A stretch of 64,000 nt of DNA from Sorangium aterium (GTDB lineage Bacteria > Myxococcota_A > Polyangia > Polyangiales > Polyangiaceae), in assembly GCF_028368935.1 (NCBI RefSeq), contig NZ_JAQNDK010000002.1:992001-1056000 (forward strand), in the 5' to 3' direction. Both the position numbers and the translations under genes were made by a program. Below, one piece after another: positions 52,895-62,302 of the stretch; the first letter of the stretch is position 1, and every line of letters starts with the position of its first letter. The notes beneath the pieces were generated by a model that saw nothing but the letters and a program-made list of their open reading frames with translations, was not told the DNA's origin and ran no database searches.

Positions 52895-53824
52895 ATGGAG
52901 CTGCACCACACCACGATCCACGGGCACGACATCGCCTTCCGCCGGGAAGGCCGGGGCCCGCTCCTGGTGCTCATCCATGGCATGGCCGGGAGCTCGGCGA
53001 CGTGGCGGCAAGTGATCCCCGCGCTCGCCCGGCGGTTCACCGTCGTCGCGCCGGATCTGCTGGGCCACGGCGCCTCCGCCAAGCCGCGGACCGACTACTC
53101 GCTCGGCGCGTATGCGAGCAGCATCCGCGATCTCATGGCGGCGCTCGGACACGACCGCGGCACCCTCGTCGGGCACTCGTTCGGCGGCGGCGTCGCCATG
53201 CAGACGGTCTACCAGTTCCCCGAGTGCTGCGAGCGGCTCGTCCTCGTCGGCAGCGGCGGCCTCGGGATCGAGGTGAACGCGCTCCTGCGGGCGCTGAGCC
53301 TGCCCGGGGCCGAGCTGGCGCTGCCGATCGGCTGCCGGCCGCTCTCCCGCGCGCTCCTCCGCTTCGTTCTCCGCCCGGAGCGCTTCCTCGCGCGCGCCGC
53401 CCTGCGCTTCCTGGAGCGGCGCGGCCAGCGCCCCGGCCCGGTGCTCGTCGAGTTCGTCAACTCCTGTTCGTCGCTCGCGGACGCGGACGCCCGGCGCGCG
53501 TTCGTCCAGACCCTGCGCTCGGTGATCGACCGCGCCGGCCAGCGCGTGAGCGCGCACGACCGGCTGTACCTGACGGCGGAGGTGCCGACGCTGATCGTGT
53601 GGGGGACCCACGACCCGGTGATCCCCGTCACCCACGCCCGCGACGCGCACGCATCGATGCCGGGCAGCCGCCTCGATCTCTTCGAGGCCGTCGGGCACTA
53701 CCCGCATTGCGAAGATCCGGAGAAATTCGTGCGAGTGCTCGAGAGGTTCGTGGACACGACGGAGCCGGCGCGGGTCTCCGCGCAGCGGTGGCGCGAGCTC
53801 CTCTCGCGCGGGCGCGCGGCGTGA
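52895..53824 (+). CDS. Alpha/beta-fold hydrolase
   Basis: A 309-residue serine hydrolase. The oxyanion HG motif is LVLIHGMAGSSATW near residue 27. The nucleophile elbow is LVGHSFGGGVAM (Ser at ~93). The acid is in LIVWGTHDPVIPVTHA and the catalytic His in FEAVGHYPHCEDPEKFV. A lid of about 100 residues separates strands 6 and 7. The substrate cannot be deduced. It stands alone on the plus strand, 190 bp before the YihY-type gene. Confidence 0.92.
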   Translation: MELHHTTIHGHDIAFRREGRGPLLVLIHGMAGSSATWRQVIPALARRFTVVAPDLLGHGASAKPRTDYSLGAYASSIRDLMAALGHDRGTLVGHSFGGGVAMQTVYQFPECCERLVLVGSGGLGIEVNALLRALSLPGAELALPIGCRPLSRALLRFVLRPERFLARAALRFLERRGQRPGPVLVEFVNSCSSLADADARRAFVQTLRSVIDRAGQRVSAHDRLYLTAEVPTLIVWGTHDPVIPVTHARDAHASMPGSRLDLFEAVGHYPHCEDPEKFVRVLERFVDTTEPARVSAQRWRELLSRGRAA

Positions 53825-54014
53825 CGGCGACGCGCCTTCGCCGGCCATGTCGGGGCGCGAGCACACGACGCGCGACGCTAACAGGATATCCGTACGCGTT
53901 CCGCGAAAGGCTCCGTCGCGCGGCTGTACGAGGGCGAGCTACGGGAGGAGGACGCGGAGGGGCGGTTCCGGATGCAGAAGAGGAGCCCATGGAGCCCCGA
54001 GGTGGGAGGCATCG

Positions 54015-54920
54015 ATGCGTCGGCCGCACATCTTGAAGCTGGCGGGATGGAAGCGGCGGTTTTCACGCGCCGGCGCCTGGTCGAAGGACGTGCTCGTCTG
54101 CCTGGATCGCACGAGGGTCCTCGGCCTCGCCGCCGAGACGGCGTTCTGGCTATTTCTCTCGCTCGTGCCGCTCGCCGCTGTCGCGGGTCTCCTTGCCGGG
54201 CGCTTCTCGACGAGCAACTGGAGCGCGGTCGTGCAGCTGTTGAGCCCGCTCCCGGCAGCGGCCCGCCAGCTCGTCAGCGCCGAGCTGATCAACCTCGCCA
54301 CCTGGAACGAGGGTTCGGTGGGCGTCGGGACCACAACGGTCTTCATCTGGCTCGCCTCGAGCGGCGTGCACTCGATCTTCGACTCCCTCGAGATCGGGAC
54401 CGGGATCTCGCGTCCCTGGTGGAAGAAGCGCCTGCTCGCCATCGGCATGTGCATCGTCCTGCCGGTCGCGGTTGCTCTCCTCGCGTCCCTGGGCCCCGCG
54501 CTCCAAGGCGCGATGGGTGGGCTCGGGCGGTGGATCCCGCCGCTGCGGGCGACCGAAGCCCCGACCCTGGCGAGCCGCCTTCTCCGCTTCTGCGTCAGCG
54601 CGGGGATCGTCCTCGCGTACGTCTGTGCCCTGTACCGGGTCGGCATCCCGCCCCGGGCCCGGCGTGGCGTGCCGATCCTCCCCGGTGCGCTGCTCGCCGT
54701 CGCGCTCGAGATCCTGTTCGGCTTCGCCTATGCGTTCTACATCGCCAAAGCGGGAGATGGCGGCGCCTACCTGGCGGGGCTCGCGGTGATCGGCGTGACC
54801 ATGATCGGCCTGTACTTGTTCACGGCAGCGCTCCTCGTGGGGGCGGTGGTGAACCGGAAGCTTGCGCGCGGCGTCGAGCCCTGCCCCGGGGCGGCGGCCA
54901 GGAGCAGGATGGACGATTGA
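54015..54920 (+). CDS. YihY/BrkB-family inner-membrane protein
   Basis: A 301-residue polytopic protein with about six membrane segments. Family markers are the first helix with GLAAETAFWLFLSLVPLAAV, the helix ending TVFIWLASSGVHSIFDSLEI and the later GALLAVALEILFGFAYAFYI. GGGAGGC lies just before ATG 54015; a longer start would add 56 Arg-rich residues. Once called ribonuclease BN, the family is now regarded as a membrane protein of unsettled, possibly transport, function. It converges on the AI-2E-family gene with a 20-bp gap. Confidence 0.87.
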   Translation: MRRPHILKLAGWKRRFSRAGAWSKDVLVCLDRTRVLGLAAETAFWLFLSLVPLAAVAGLLAGRFSTSNWSAVVQLLSPLPAAARQLVSAELINLATWNEGSVGVGTTTVFIWLASSGVHSIFDSLEIGTGISRPWWKKRLLAIGMCIVLPVAVALLASLGPALQGAMGGLGRWIPPLRATEAPTLASRLLRFCVSAGIVLAYVCALYRVGIPPRARRGVPILPGALLAVALEILFGFAYAFYIAKAGDGGAYLAGLAVIGVTMIGLYLFTAALLVGAVVNRKLARGVEPCPGAAARSRMDD

Positions 54921-54940
54921 GCGTCGATCTCGCACCTCGA

Positions 54941-56095
54941 TCACCTCCGAGCCTCGCCGTCCGTGCGCCTCCCCTTCGTCTCCGCCACGTAGATCCGCAG
55001 CGTCGAGATCGCCAGCGCCATCACCAGCGGCCCGAGCAAGAGCCCGATCAGCCCGAACGTCTCCACCCCACCGAACAGCGCGCCGAACGTGAAGAGCGCT
55101 GGCATGCTCGATCCCCGGCCCACGAGCCGCGGGCGGATCACGTAGTCGGAGACGCCCCCCACCACCAGCGCCCCCCACGCGAGCTCGACGATCCCCATGG
55201 CGATGTGGTGCGTGAGGATCAGGTACACGCCCGCCGGCCCCCAGACGAGCAGCGTGCCGACCGCGGGGATCAGCGAGGCCACCGCCGTCGCGGCGCCGAA
55301 GAACGCCGCCTCGGGCATCCCCGTGATGAGGTAGCCGATCGCCGCGAGAAACCCCTGCGCGATTCCGGTGAGCACGGTGCCGAGGAGCGTCGTCCGGCCG
55401 ACGACCCGGAACTCGTCGAGCAACGCGCGGGTGTGGCGTGGGTGCAGCGGGAGCACGTCTTCCGCGCGGCGCGCGAGCGAGGTCCAGTGCCGAAGGACGA
55501 AGTAGGTGGTCATCGACAGGAAGAAGAAGCCGAGCAGAGCGCTGAAGCTGGCCGAGGCGACGAACGCCGCGATGCCGGCGGCGCGGGCGGCGAGCTCGGC
55601 CGCGGCGTCGCGCAGCCGGGCGGGAAGATCGTCGGCGCGGAGCCCGAGCGGTTCGAGGCGCCGGGTCCACTCCACGAGGAGCTCACGGGCCGGGGCCCCG
55701 GGGGAGAGCGCGGCGATGAGCGCCCCCGCCAGTCCCACGCCCCGGCCCACGAGCAGCGACGAGATCCCGGCCAGCACCGCGACGATCACGATCGACGACA
55801 GCGCGACCGCGACCGCCGCCGCCACCGCGGGTCGACGCCCGCGCGCCCGCATCCGCTCGTAGAACGGCTGCATCGTGAAGGCGTTGAGCGTGCCGAGGAG
55901 GATGCCGATCCCCACCGGGTGGGTGATCCACACCATGGCCGCGACCGCGGCGATCGCCAGCGCCGCGAGCGCCCGTCGCTCCCGCGCGGGCTCCGGAGGG
56001 GCCGCCGGCAGGACCGCGGTTGGAGGCGGCTCCGGCGCGCGCATTTCCGAGGACGGGAGCGGCCCCGAAGAGTCGGGCGGGGAGGGGTCGGCCAT
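54941..56095 (-). CDS. AI-2E-family (PerM/YdiK-type) transporter
   Basis: A 384-residue membrane protein. After a Pro-rich ~40-residue N-terminus come paired helices (ALAALAIAAVAAMVWITHPV), a cytoplasmic segment and the family's C-terminal half: FGAATAVASLIPAVGTLLVW, WGALVVGGVSDYVIRPRLVG and LFGGVETFGLIGLLLGPLVM. The PAVGT and DNxxRP-like (here DYVIRP) motifs place it in the AI-2E/PerM superfamily of passive or sodium-coupled exporters. The substrate is unknown. ATG 56095 was chosen because the longer frame lacks features. Confidence 0.9.
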   Translation of the reverse strand: MADPSPPDSSGPLPSSEMRAPEPPPTAVLPAAPPEPARERRALAALAIAAVAAMVWITHPVGIGILLGTLNAFTMQPFYERMRARGRRPAVAAAVAVALSSIVIVAVLAGISSLLVGRGVGLAGALIAALSPGAPARELLVEWTRRLEPLGLRADDLPARLRDAAAELAARAAGIAAFVASASFSALLGFFFLSMTTYFVLRHWTSLARRAEDVLPLHPRHTRALLDEFRVVGRTTLLGTVLTGIAQGFLAAIGYLITGMPEAAFFGAATAVASLIPAVGTLLVWGPAGVYLILTHHIAMGIVELAWGALVVGGVSDYVIRPRLVGRGSSMPALFTFGALFGGVETFGLIGLLLGPLVMALAISTLRIYVAETKGRRTDGEARR

Positions 56096-56452
56096 CACGT
56101 AGGTCTCCGCGGTTCGACGTGGTGATCGTCGTCGTGGTCCGTGCCTCGTCAAGACGCCCGAGGCCCTCCGCTGCACGCGGTGAAGCTCAGGTTCGAGCCT
56201 TGCGCACGACAGACGTCGGACGAGCTCGCCACCCTGCCCGTTACCACGAGCATCGAGGACGTTTCGTGCGGACGATGCGCGAGCACGGCTGCCGCGCGTC
56301 CCCTCGTCGACGACGATAACGGACACACACACCGAGCAACGAAGGCGCATCGCGGTGGTCCCGCGCATGCAACGGTCGCCGCGGCAGGGCCGGTCGGCGA
56401 AGTGAACGCCCGGCTCAGCGATCCGCCGAGCGCAGCGACGGGAGGTGTCGTC
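56096..56452. other. Divergent intergenic region without a recognised gene
   Basis: 357 bp between the AI-2E-family gene (minus) and the small secreted protein (plus). It should hold both promoters. A short AC-rich tract (GGACACACACACCGAG) interrupts otherwise GC-rich DNA. Reading frames here lack start sites and coding character. Confidence 0.4.
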
Positions 56453-56730
56453 ATGAATACCCGTTCAAAGCCCTACTCCTGGCGTCGACCCTCGCCCTCG
56501 GGTTTCCTGTCCTCGCGTTCGCGGTCGACGACGTGCGTATGTCGGATCGGTCCGCCCCGGCGCAGAAGACGATCGAGCAGTTCCTCGAGGGCGGCCAGGT
56601 GACGAGGGTGCACGAGACCACGAAGAACAACGCACCCGTCGTCCAGGACGAGGTGAAGAGGGCGGATGGATCGAAGACCACGGTGCAGGTGTCCCCGGAT
56701 GGCGAGCTCATTGAGCGGAGACGCGATTGA
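56453..56730 (+). pseudogene. Small secreted protein with an apparent one-base frameshift in its signal peptide
   Basis: GGGAGGTGTCGTC precedes ATG 56453, whose frame reads MNTRSK and then continues as non-coding-looking sequence. Starting at 56464 the neighbouring frame reads FKALLLASTLALGFPVLAFA then VDD, a textbook signal peptide with an AFA cleavage site. It continues to 56730 as a 60-residue mature domain ([38 protein letters not shown]). One missing base near ACCCG would join start and signal. Either the gene is broken or the sequence has an error; a GTG at 56533 could otherwise start only a cytosolic form. The end overlaps the ATPase start. Confidence 0.6.
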
Positions 56731-59273
56731 GCGCGCAGGGCGACGCTGCGCCGGCCGCGGCAGGCGTGGACGCTGAGCAAGGCTTGACGGGTCTCACCCA
56801 GGTGGAAGCGGCACGTCGCCTGGAGGAGTTCGGCCCCAACGCAATCCCGGAGTCCGCACCTCTGCCGCTCTGGAGGCGGTTTGTCCGACAGTTCCGAGGC
56901 CCGCTCAACTTCATCTTGCTCTTCGCCCTCGTGTTCGATCTCGGCGCCTGGCTCTACGGGGGCAGGCGAGGGTGGCCCGTCGAGGCGCTGGCCATCGCGG
57001 CCGTGCTCGTGCTCAACGCGGTGCTCGGGGTGCTCCAGGAGTACCGTTCGGAGCACGCGCTCGCGCGGCTCAAGATCCTCGCCGCCCCCGTCGCCTGGAC
57101 GCTTCGTGATGGGCGCCTCGTGCACATCCCAAGCCGCCAGCTCGTCCCAGGAGACGTCGTCCGCGTCGAAGCGGGCGAGCGGATCCCGGCCGACGGGACC
57201 TTGCTCGAGGGGCTCGGCGTCATGATCGACGAGTCGGTGCTGACGGGCGAGTCGATCCCGGTCGACAAATCGCTGGGCGCCGAGGTCTACAGCGGGACGC
57301 TCCTCGCTCGGGGCACGGGCTTCCTCCGCGTTACCGGGACCGGCGCCCGGAGCACCATGGGGCGGCTCGCCGCGGTGCTCGGCCAGATCCAGGCCGACAA
57401 GACGCCGCTCGAGCGTCGTCTCGACGTGCTCGGCGACAGGATCACCCGCTGGGTGGGAACACTCGCGGCGTTGCTCCTCGCCCTGGGGCTCATCGCCGAG
57501 GGTCTCGCGCACTTCGTGGAGGTCATGATCTTCGCGGTCGCGCTCGGGGTCGCCGCCGTGCCCGAGGGCATGCCGGCGGTGGTGACAGCGACGCTCGCCC
57601 TCGGGGTCCAGCACATGGCGCGGCGGCACGCTGTCGTACGGCGCCTGAGCGCGGTCGAGGCCCTCGGTTCGGTCACGGTGATCGCGACCGACAAGACTGG
57701 CACGCTGACCGACAACCGCATGTCGGTGGCCGCCCTCGAGTCCGACGATCCCGAGGCGGCTCTTGCCGTCTTGGTGTTCGCGAACGACGCCGACGCGCAG
57801 GCCGGCGCGGGCGATCCGCTGGAGCTCGGGCTGCTCGAGTACGCGCGCTCGCGAAGGATCGATGCGCTCGCGGTGCGGCAAGCGCACCCCAGGCTCGCAA
57901 GCCGTCCGTTCGACAGCGCCTGGAAGTTCATGCGGGTCACCGTCGCATCCCCGACCGGGCCGGTGAGCTACTTCAAGGGCGCGCCCGAGGTGCTGCTCGC
58001 GCGCGCGGAGCTGTCGCCCGAAGGTCGAGCGCGGTGGGCCCAGCGAGCGGAGGAGGGGGCCGCGCGGGGTTACCGCGTCCTCGCCCTGGCACGCGCCCCG
58101 GGCGAGCGGGAAGACGCCCTCGAATTCCTCGGCCTCGTGATGCTCTGGGACCCGCCGCGGCGGGAGGTACCCGAGGCGATACGCAAGGTGCAGGAGGCGG
58201 GCGTGCGGGTCCTGATGATCACCGGCGATCACCCGGCGACGGCCCGCGCCGTCGCCGAGGCCGTCGGGATGGCGAGCACGGAGATGCTCACCGGGGCCGA
58301 CATCGAGCGCCTCCCGGTCGAGGATCTGCGGCGAGCCGTGCGCCGGGTGGGCGTGTTCGCCCGCATGAGCCCGGAGGACAAGCTCCGTCTCGTGGAGGCG
58401 CTGAAAGCGGATGGGAACATCGTCGCCGTGACGGGCGACGGCGTGAACGACGCACCCGCGCTGAAGCGGGCAGACGTGGGGATCGCGATGGGGCAGCGCG
58501 GCAGTGACGTCGCCCGCGAGGTGGCCGATCTCGTGCTGCTCGACGACAACTTCGCCTCGATCGTGGGCGCCATCGAGGAGGGACGCGGCATCCACGAGAA
58601 CATCCAGAAGTTCATCCGGTACACCTTCTCGACCAATGTCGCGCTCGTGCTGCTCGTGGTCACCGGCGTGATCGGCTCGTACGTCCTCGGTCTCCGGGAC
58701 GAATCGGGCATGCTCCTCTTGCCACTCACGGCGTTCCAGATCCTGTGGATCAACTTCGTCGGCGACGGCCCGCCCGCGCTGGCGCTGGCCCTCGACCGCA
58801 ACCCCGATGTCATGAGCCGACCGCCGCGCCCGCCGAAGAGCCCGCTGCTCGATGGACCATCGGCTGCGTTTATCCTGGCCACGGGAGGGCTCAAGGGCTC
58901 GATCGGGATCCTGCTGATGACGCTCGTGCCGCGCTGGGGGTACGGGCCCGTCGCCATCCAGAGCGTCCTCTTCCTGTACGAGTCAATCGTCAAGCTCGTC
59001 TCCGCGTACCCCTCGCGTCGAATGGTGCGCCCGTCGCGGCACAATCTCACCCTGCATCTGTCGATCGGCCTCGGGATCCTGCTGCAACTGCTGACGATCC
59101 TCGTCCCCGCGCTGCGGCGCGTCCTCGGGCTCGAGCGGCTCGACGTCCGGGCGATGGTCGTGCTGGCGATCGCCATTGCCGCCACCTGGGCCGTGGCCGA
59201 GCTCGTCAGCTGGCTTATCTGGCGGCAGCTCGCCGCGCGCTACGTTCCGCGGGAGGCGAGCCGATCCTCATGA
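56727..59273 (+). CDS. P-type cation-transporting ATPase
   Basis: An 848-residue P-type pump. In order: N-terminal cation-ATPase domain ([20 protein letters not shown]), the actuator TGES loop in [15 protein letters not shown], the membrane motif [15 protein letters not shown], and the phosphorylation site [11 protein letters not shown]. Then come the nucleotide-domain [23 protein letters not shown] and the hinge [20 protein letters not shown]. The C-terminal six-helix region includes [19 protein letters not shown]. The PEGMP motif and single large C-terminal membrane domain fit the P2/P3 (Ca2+, Mg2+, H+ or Na+) group rather than heavy-metal pumps, and no metal-binding N-terminal domain is present. 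TTG start overlaps the preceding stop. Confidence 0.9.
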   Translation: MSAQGDAAPAAAGVDAEQGLTGLTQVEAARRLEEFGPNAIPESAPLPLWRRFVRQFRGPLNFILLFALVFDLGAWLYGGRRGWPVEALAIAAVLVLNAVLGVLQEYRSEHALARLKILAAPVAWTLRDGRLVHIPSRQLVPGDVVRVEAGERIPADGTLLEGLGVMIDESVLTGESIPVDKSLGAEVYSGTLLARGTGFLRVTGTGARSTMGRLAAVLGQIQADKTPLERRLDVLGDRITRWVGTLAALLLALGLIAEGLAHFVEVMIFAVALGVAAVPEGMPAVVTATLALGVQHMARRHAVVRRLSAVEALGSVTVIATDKTGTLTDNRMSVAALESDDPEAALAVLVFANDADAQAGAGDPLELGLLEYARSRRIDALAVRQAHPRLASRPFDSAWKFMRVTVASPTGPVSYFKGAPEVLLARAELSPEGRARWAQRAEEGAARGYRVLALARAPGEREDALEFLGLVMLWDPPRREVPEAIRKVQEAGVRVLMITGDHPATARAVAEAVGMASTEMLTGADIERLPVEDLRRAVRRVGVFARMSPEDKLRLVEALKADGNIVAVTGDGVNDAPALKRADVGIAMGQRGSDVAREVADLVLLDDNFASIVGAIEEGRGIHENIQKFIRYTFSTNVALVLLVVTGVIGSYVLGLRDESGMLLLPLTAFQILWINFVGDGPPALALALDRNPDVMSRPPRPPKSPLLDGPSAAFILATGGLKGSIGILLMTLVPRWGYGPVAIQSVLFLYESIVKLVSAYPSRRMVRPSRHNLTLHLSIGLGILLQLLTILVPALRRVLGLERLDVRAMVVLAIAIAATWAVAELVSWLIWRQLAARYVPREASRSS

Positions 59274-59366
59274 CCAGCTCGGACCGTGCTCGCCGTACGT
59301 GCATGCGTCGGCATCTCGGCCATGCCGATGCCTCGCATCAGAACGAGCTCCTGCCGCGGTCGCACG

Positions 59367-60218
59367 TCAGGGTCTGATCGCGAGCAGCGTCGGCGTTTGA
59401 CCAGGCGCCGCGGCGGCCATCGCGTCGATCAGCGCGCGCGGCTCGCCAGGCCCGACGGCGCCCGTCTTGCGGGCGGCGTCGATCCTGCTGAGCCCCCACA
59501 GGAGCGCGGCCACCGCCGGCGTTGGTAAGCGGCTCAGCATCACCATCGGCTCCGGCGTGATGGTGTTTCCAAGGCGACGGACCACGCGGAGCCCTTCCTC
59601 CGTGGCGCGCGCGAGGTTCATCGCCTCTGCCCACGACACGCCTGCCTTTCGCGCGTGCGCCGTGATGAAAGCCACCATCACCGGCGCGGCGAGCGCCGCG
59701 TGCGTGCGCAGCCAGCTCTCCATATCGGAGTGCACGACGGCGGGAATGCCGGCGTCCGTGAAGACCTTCGCCCACGCCGCGTCCGTCACCGTGGTGACCA
59801 TGCCTCGGGTGACGACCTTCGACGTCAGCTTGCCGTCCTCGAGGGTCGCCAGGATCGCAGGGAAGCCGAAGGCGAAGCGCGCCGGGCCCACCGCATCTCG
59901 GAGGCGGCCCAGCGGCTCGAAGGTGTTGAACATGAACATCACGGACCTCGCCGCGCTCTCGGCCAGCGCAGGGAGCACCGCGTCCACCTGGTGCGCGAGC
60001 ACCGTCACGAGGACCAGATCCCACGCTGCCGTCGCGTCGAGCGCAGCGCTCACGCGCACCGCCGCGCGCTCCCCCGTGGCGCTCACGATCGCCTCGTCCC
60101 GCCGCAGCTGCTCCAGCCGCTCTCCACGGGCGATCACCGTCACCTCGTGCCCCGCTCGCGCGAGCTGAAAGGCAAAGGTGCTTCCAATCCTACCGGCGCC
60201 GACAATGGCAATCTTCAT
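59367..60218 (-). CDS. Ketopantoate reductase (ApbA/PanE)-family protein
   Basis: A 283-residue NAD(P)-dependent oxidoreductase. The Rossmann motif is IAIVGAGRIGSTFAFQLARA at the N-terminus, with VTVIARGERLEQLRRD binding the NADP phosphate side. VTVLAHQVDAVLPALA and the segment around MFMFNTFEPLGRLRDAVG follow. The C-terminal helical domain is more diverged than in biosynthetic PanE, so another 2-oxoacid-type substrate is possible. It lies 50 nt downstream of the Old Yellow Enzyme gene on the same strand, suggesting co-transcription under the TetR-type operator. Confidence 0.85.
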   Translation of the reverse strand: MKIAIVGAGRIGSTFAFQLARAGHEVTVIARGERLEQLRRDEAIVSATGERAAVRVSAALDATAAWDLVLVTVLAHQVDAVLPALAESAARSVMFMFNTFEPLGRLRDAVGPARFAFGFPAILATLEDGKLTSKVVTRGMVTTVTDAAWAKVFTDAGIPAVVHSDMESWLRTHAALAAPVMVAFITAHARKAGVSWAEAMNLARATEEGLRVVRRLGNTITPEPMVMLSRLPTPAVAALLWGLSRIDAARKTGAVGPGEPRALIDAMAAAAPGQTPTLLAIRP

Positions 60219-60268
60219 GCGTTATACCCTTAGCTCCTGCGGGAAAGCCTCATCGATGACGGTCCGAC

Positions 60269-61363
60269 TCAAAAGTACCGGCCAAGGCTCTCCTTGGTGA
60301 ACTCCGTCAGCTCCGAGGTCCGGCCGGCCTTGATCTTCTCCACCCAGGCCGGGTCGCCGAGCAGGGGGCGCCCGACGGCGACGAGATCGAAATCACCGCG
60401 CTCGAAGCGGCGCACGAGCTCACCGAGCCCCTGGGGCGCGGAGGCCTCGCCTGCGAAGTTCCCGAAGAGATCGCCGGACAGGCCGACCGACCCCACGGTG
60501 ATGGTGGGCTTGCCGGTGATCTTCTTCGCCCATCCCGCGGCGTTCAGATCGGAGCCGGCGAACTCGGGCTCCCAGTAGCGCCGCTGGGAGAGGTGGAGCA
60601 CATCGGCGCCCGCCTCTACGAGCGGCAATAGCCACTGCTCCATTTCCTTCGGCGTCTTCGCGATCTTGTTATCGTACGCGCCGACCTTCCACTGCGAGAG
60701 GCGGAGGATCACCACCATCTCTGGCCCGACGGCCTCTCGAACGGCCTCGAGGACCTCCACGGCGAAGCGATTCCTCTCGCCGATGGTCTTTCCTCCATAC
60801 TCGTCGGTGCGCTGGTTCGTCACCTCGTAGAAGAACTGATCGATGAGGTACCCGTGGGCGCCATGGAGCTCGATGGCATCGAAGCCGAGGCGCTTCGCGT
60901 CGGCCGCGGCCTTGCCGAAGGCCCGCACGGTGGCGTGCACGTCGTCGCGGGACATGTTGGCCGGGCCTTCCAGGGCCGCGGGCTCCTCGTGGCCGTTCGG
61001 ATCCTGCTTCGCGAGCCCGACGTGCCATAGCTGGGGCGCCATCTTCCCTCCCGCCCTGTGCACGCTGTCGATGACCTTTTTCCAGCCGTCCAGCGCCCGC
61101 TCGCCGTAGAAGTGGGGGACGTCGCGGAGGTGAAGCTTGCCCGGCCGCTCGACGACCGTTCCTTCCGACAGGATCAGCCCGACGCCTCCGGCGGCGCGCC
61201 GGGTGTAGTACTCGACGTTCGGTTCGCCCGGCGCGTTGCCCGGCGATCTCTGGCGCGTCATCGGCGCCATGACGAATCGATTCTTGAGCGTCAGCCCCTT
61301 CAGCTCGAATGGCTTGAAGAGCGCGCTGACGTCGTCGTTCTTGTTCGGTTGCGGATCCGCCAT
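60269..61363 (-). CDS. Old Yellow Enzyme-family NADH:flavin oxidoreductase
   Basis: A 364-residue FMN-dependent ene-reductase. The barrel opening is LFKPFELKGLTLKNRFVMAP with MTRQRSPGNAPG following. WHVGLAKQDPNG carries the tryptophan next to the flavin. GFDAIELHGAHGYLIDQFFY contains the catalytic-site His pair region (here H-x-x-H as HGAH). DEYGGKTIGERNRFAVEVLE follows, and DLVAVGRPLLGDPAWVEKIK binds the flavin phosphate. It reduces activated C=C bonds or electrophiles. It is divergent from a TetR regulator; such pairs usually respond to reactive electrophiles. Confidence 0.93.
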   Translation of the reverse strand: MADPQPNKNDDVSALFKPFELKGLTLKNRFVMAPMTRQRSPGNAPGEPNVEYYTRRAAGGVGLILSEGTVVERPGKLHLRDVPHFYGERALDGWKKVIDSVHRAGGKMAPQLWHVGLAKQDPNGHEEPAALEGPANMSRDDVHATVRAFGKAAADAKRLGFDAIELHGAHGYLIDQFFYEVTNQRTDEYGGKTIGERNRFAVEVLEAVREAVGPEMVVILRLSQWKVGAYDNKIAKTPKEMEQWLLPLVEAGADVLHLSQRRYWEPEFAGSDLNAAGWAKKITGKPTITVGSVGLSGDLFGNFAGEASAPQGLGELVRRFERGDFDLVAVGRPLLGDPAWVEKIKAGRTSELTEFTKESLGRYF

Positions 61364-61501
61364 CGCTCGGTCCCTTCTTCCGTTCTCTGCGCGTCCTTTT
61401 CGTCACCGCGCCGCGGCCGGCAGCGCCCTGGTGCTGCGGCAGCGCCCGCGCCTGCGATCTCTACGACCTCGCAGCGACATCGTCGGCGCGCCTCACGTTA
61501 G

Positions 61502-61517
61502 AACCAACTGGATGGTT
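61502..61517. promoter_or_regulatory. Probable TetR-type operator between the OYE and TetR genes
   Basis: AACCA-ACTGGA-TGGTT, an inverted repeat with 5-bp arms and 6-bp spacing, sits in an AT-rich patch (GGTTTAAACTTAGG) midway between divergent genes. The position is ideal for one repressor to control both promoters. Binding by the adjacent TetR protein is inferred. Confidence 0.6.
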
Positions 61518-61614
61518 TAAACTTAGGGAGCGGCCTCGGCCTTGTCAACCGGGCGGAGCATCGCTGTGCTCTTGCCCTGCGCGTCGGCGTGTGCACCATA
61601 GGTACGATCCACCA

Positions 61615-62190
61615 ATGCCTTACGATTCGGCGGCGACCAAGAAGAGGCTCCTCGACGCTGCGCTCGATGAGTTCGCCGAGCGAGGGCTGGCCGGCGCGCG
61701 GGTGGACCGCATCGCCGAGCGGGCCTCGGCGAACAAGCAGGCCATCTACGCCTATTTCGGGTCCAAGGAGGGCCTGTTCCGCAGCGTGCTCGAGGCGCGG
61801 TGCCAGAGCGCGTTCGACGCCGTGCCCTTCGACCCGTCGGACCTCCCGGCCTTCGTCGTCGGCGTCTTCGATCACCTCGTCGAGAACCCGAAGAGCGTGC
61901 GGATGATGATGTGGAGGCAGCTCGAGCTGCCCGACGAGGTGCCGCACGACGTCGCGACCGCCAAGGTCCAGGAGCTCGCCGCGGCCCACGACCTCGGGAC
62001 GGCGCAGAAGCCATGCGCCGAGGACCTGTTCGTCATCCTCCTCGGGCTGTCGATGTCCTGGTTCAGCTGCGCTCCCAACCAGCCGGCAGCGAAGGGATCG
62101 GCGGCGGAGCAGCGGCTCCATGCCTTCAGGCGCTCGCTGGTCACGGCGGTCGACGCGGTCGTGAAGGCGATGGTGCAGCAGAAGCGATAG
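61615..62190 (+). CDS. TetR-family transcriptional regulator
   Basis: A 191-residue regulator. The helix-turn-helix is KKRLLDAALDEFAERGLAGA then VDRIAERASANKQAIYAYFG and SKEGLFRSVLEAR, a canonical TetR N-terminus. The C-terminal ligand domain has MMMWRQLELPDEVP and a cysteine in FSCAPNQ. ATG 61615 begins directly at the conserved domain; an upstream ATG at 61591 adds eight residues. It is divergent from the OYE gene and probably represses it and the reductase behind it. Confidence 0.93.
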   Translation: MPYDSAATKKRLLDAALDEFAERGLAGARVDRIAERASANKQAIYAYFGSKEGLFRSVLEARCQSAFDAVPFDPSDLPAFVVGVFDHLVENPKSVRMMMWRQLELPDEVPHDVATAKVQELAAAHDLGTAQKPCAEDLFVILLGLSMSWFSCAPNQPAAKGSAAEQRLHAFRRSLVTAVDAVVKAMVQQKR

Positions 62191-62302
62191 CCGGTCCGTG
62201 CCGAGCTTCGGCGTTAGCTGCCGCCGAGGGCGCCGACGCCGCGCCACCAGGGCACGCGGGCGCTCGGAAGTCCATGACGGCAGCCCGCGAGCACCGCGGC
62301 GC

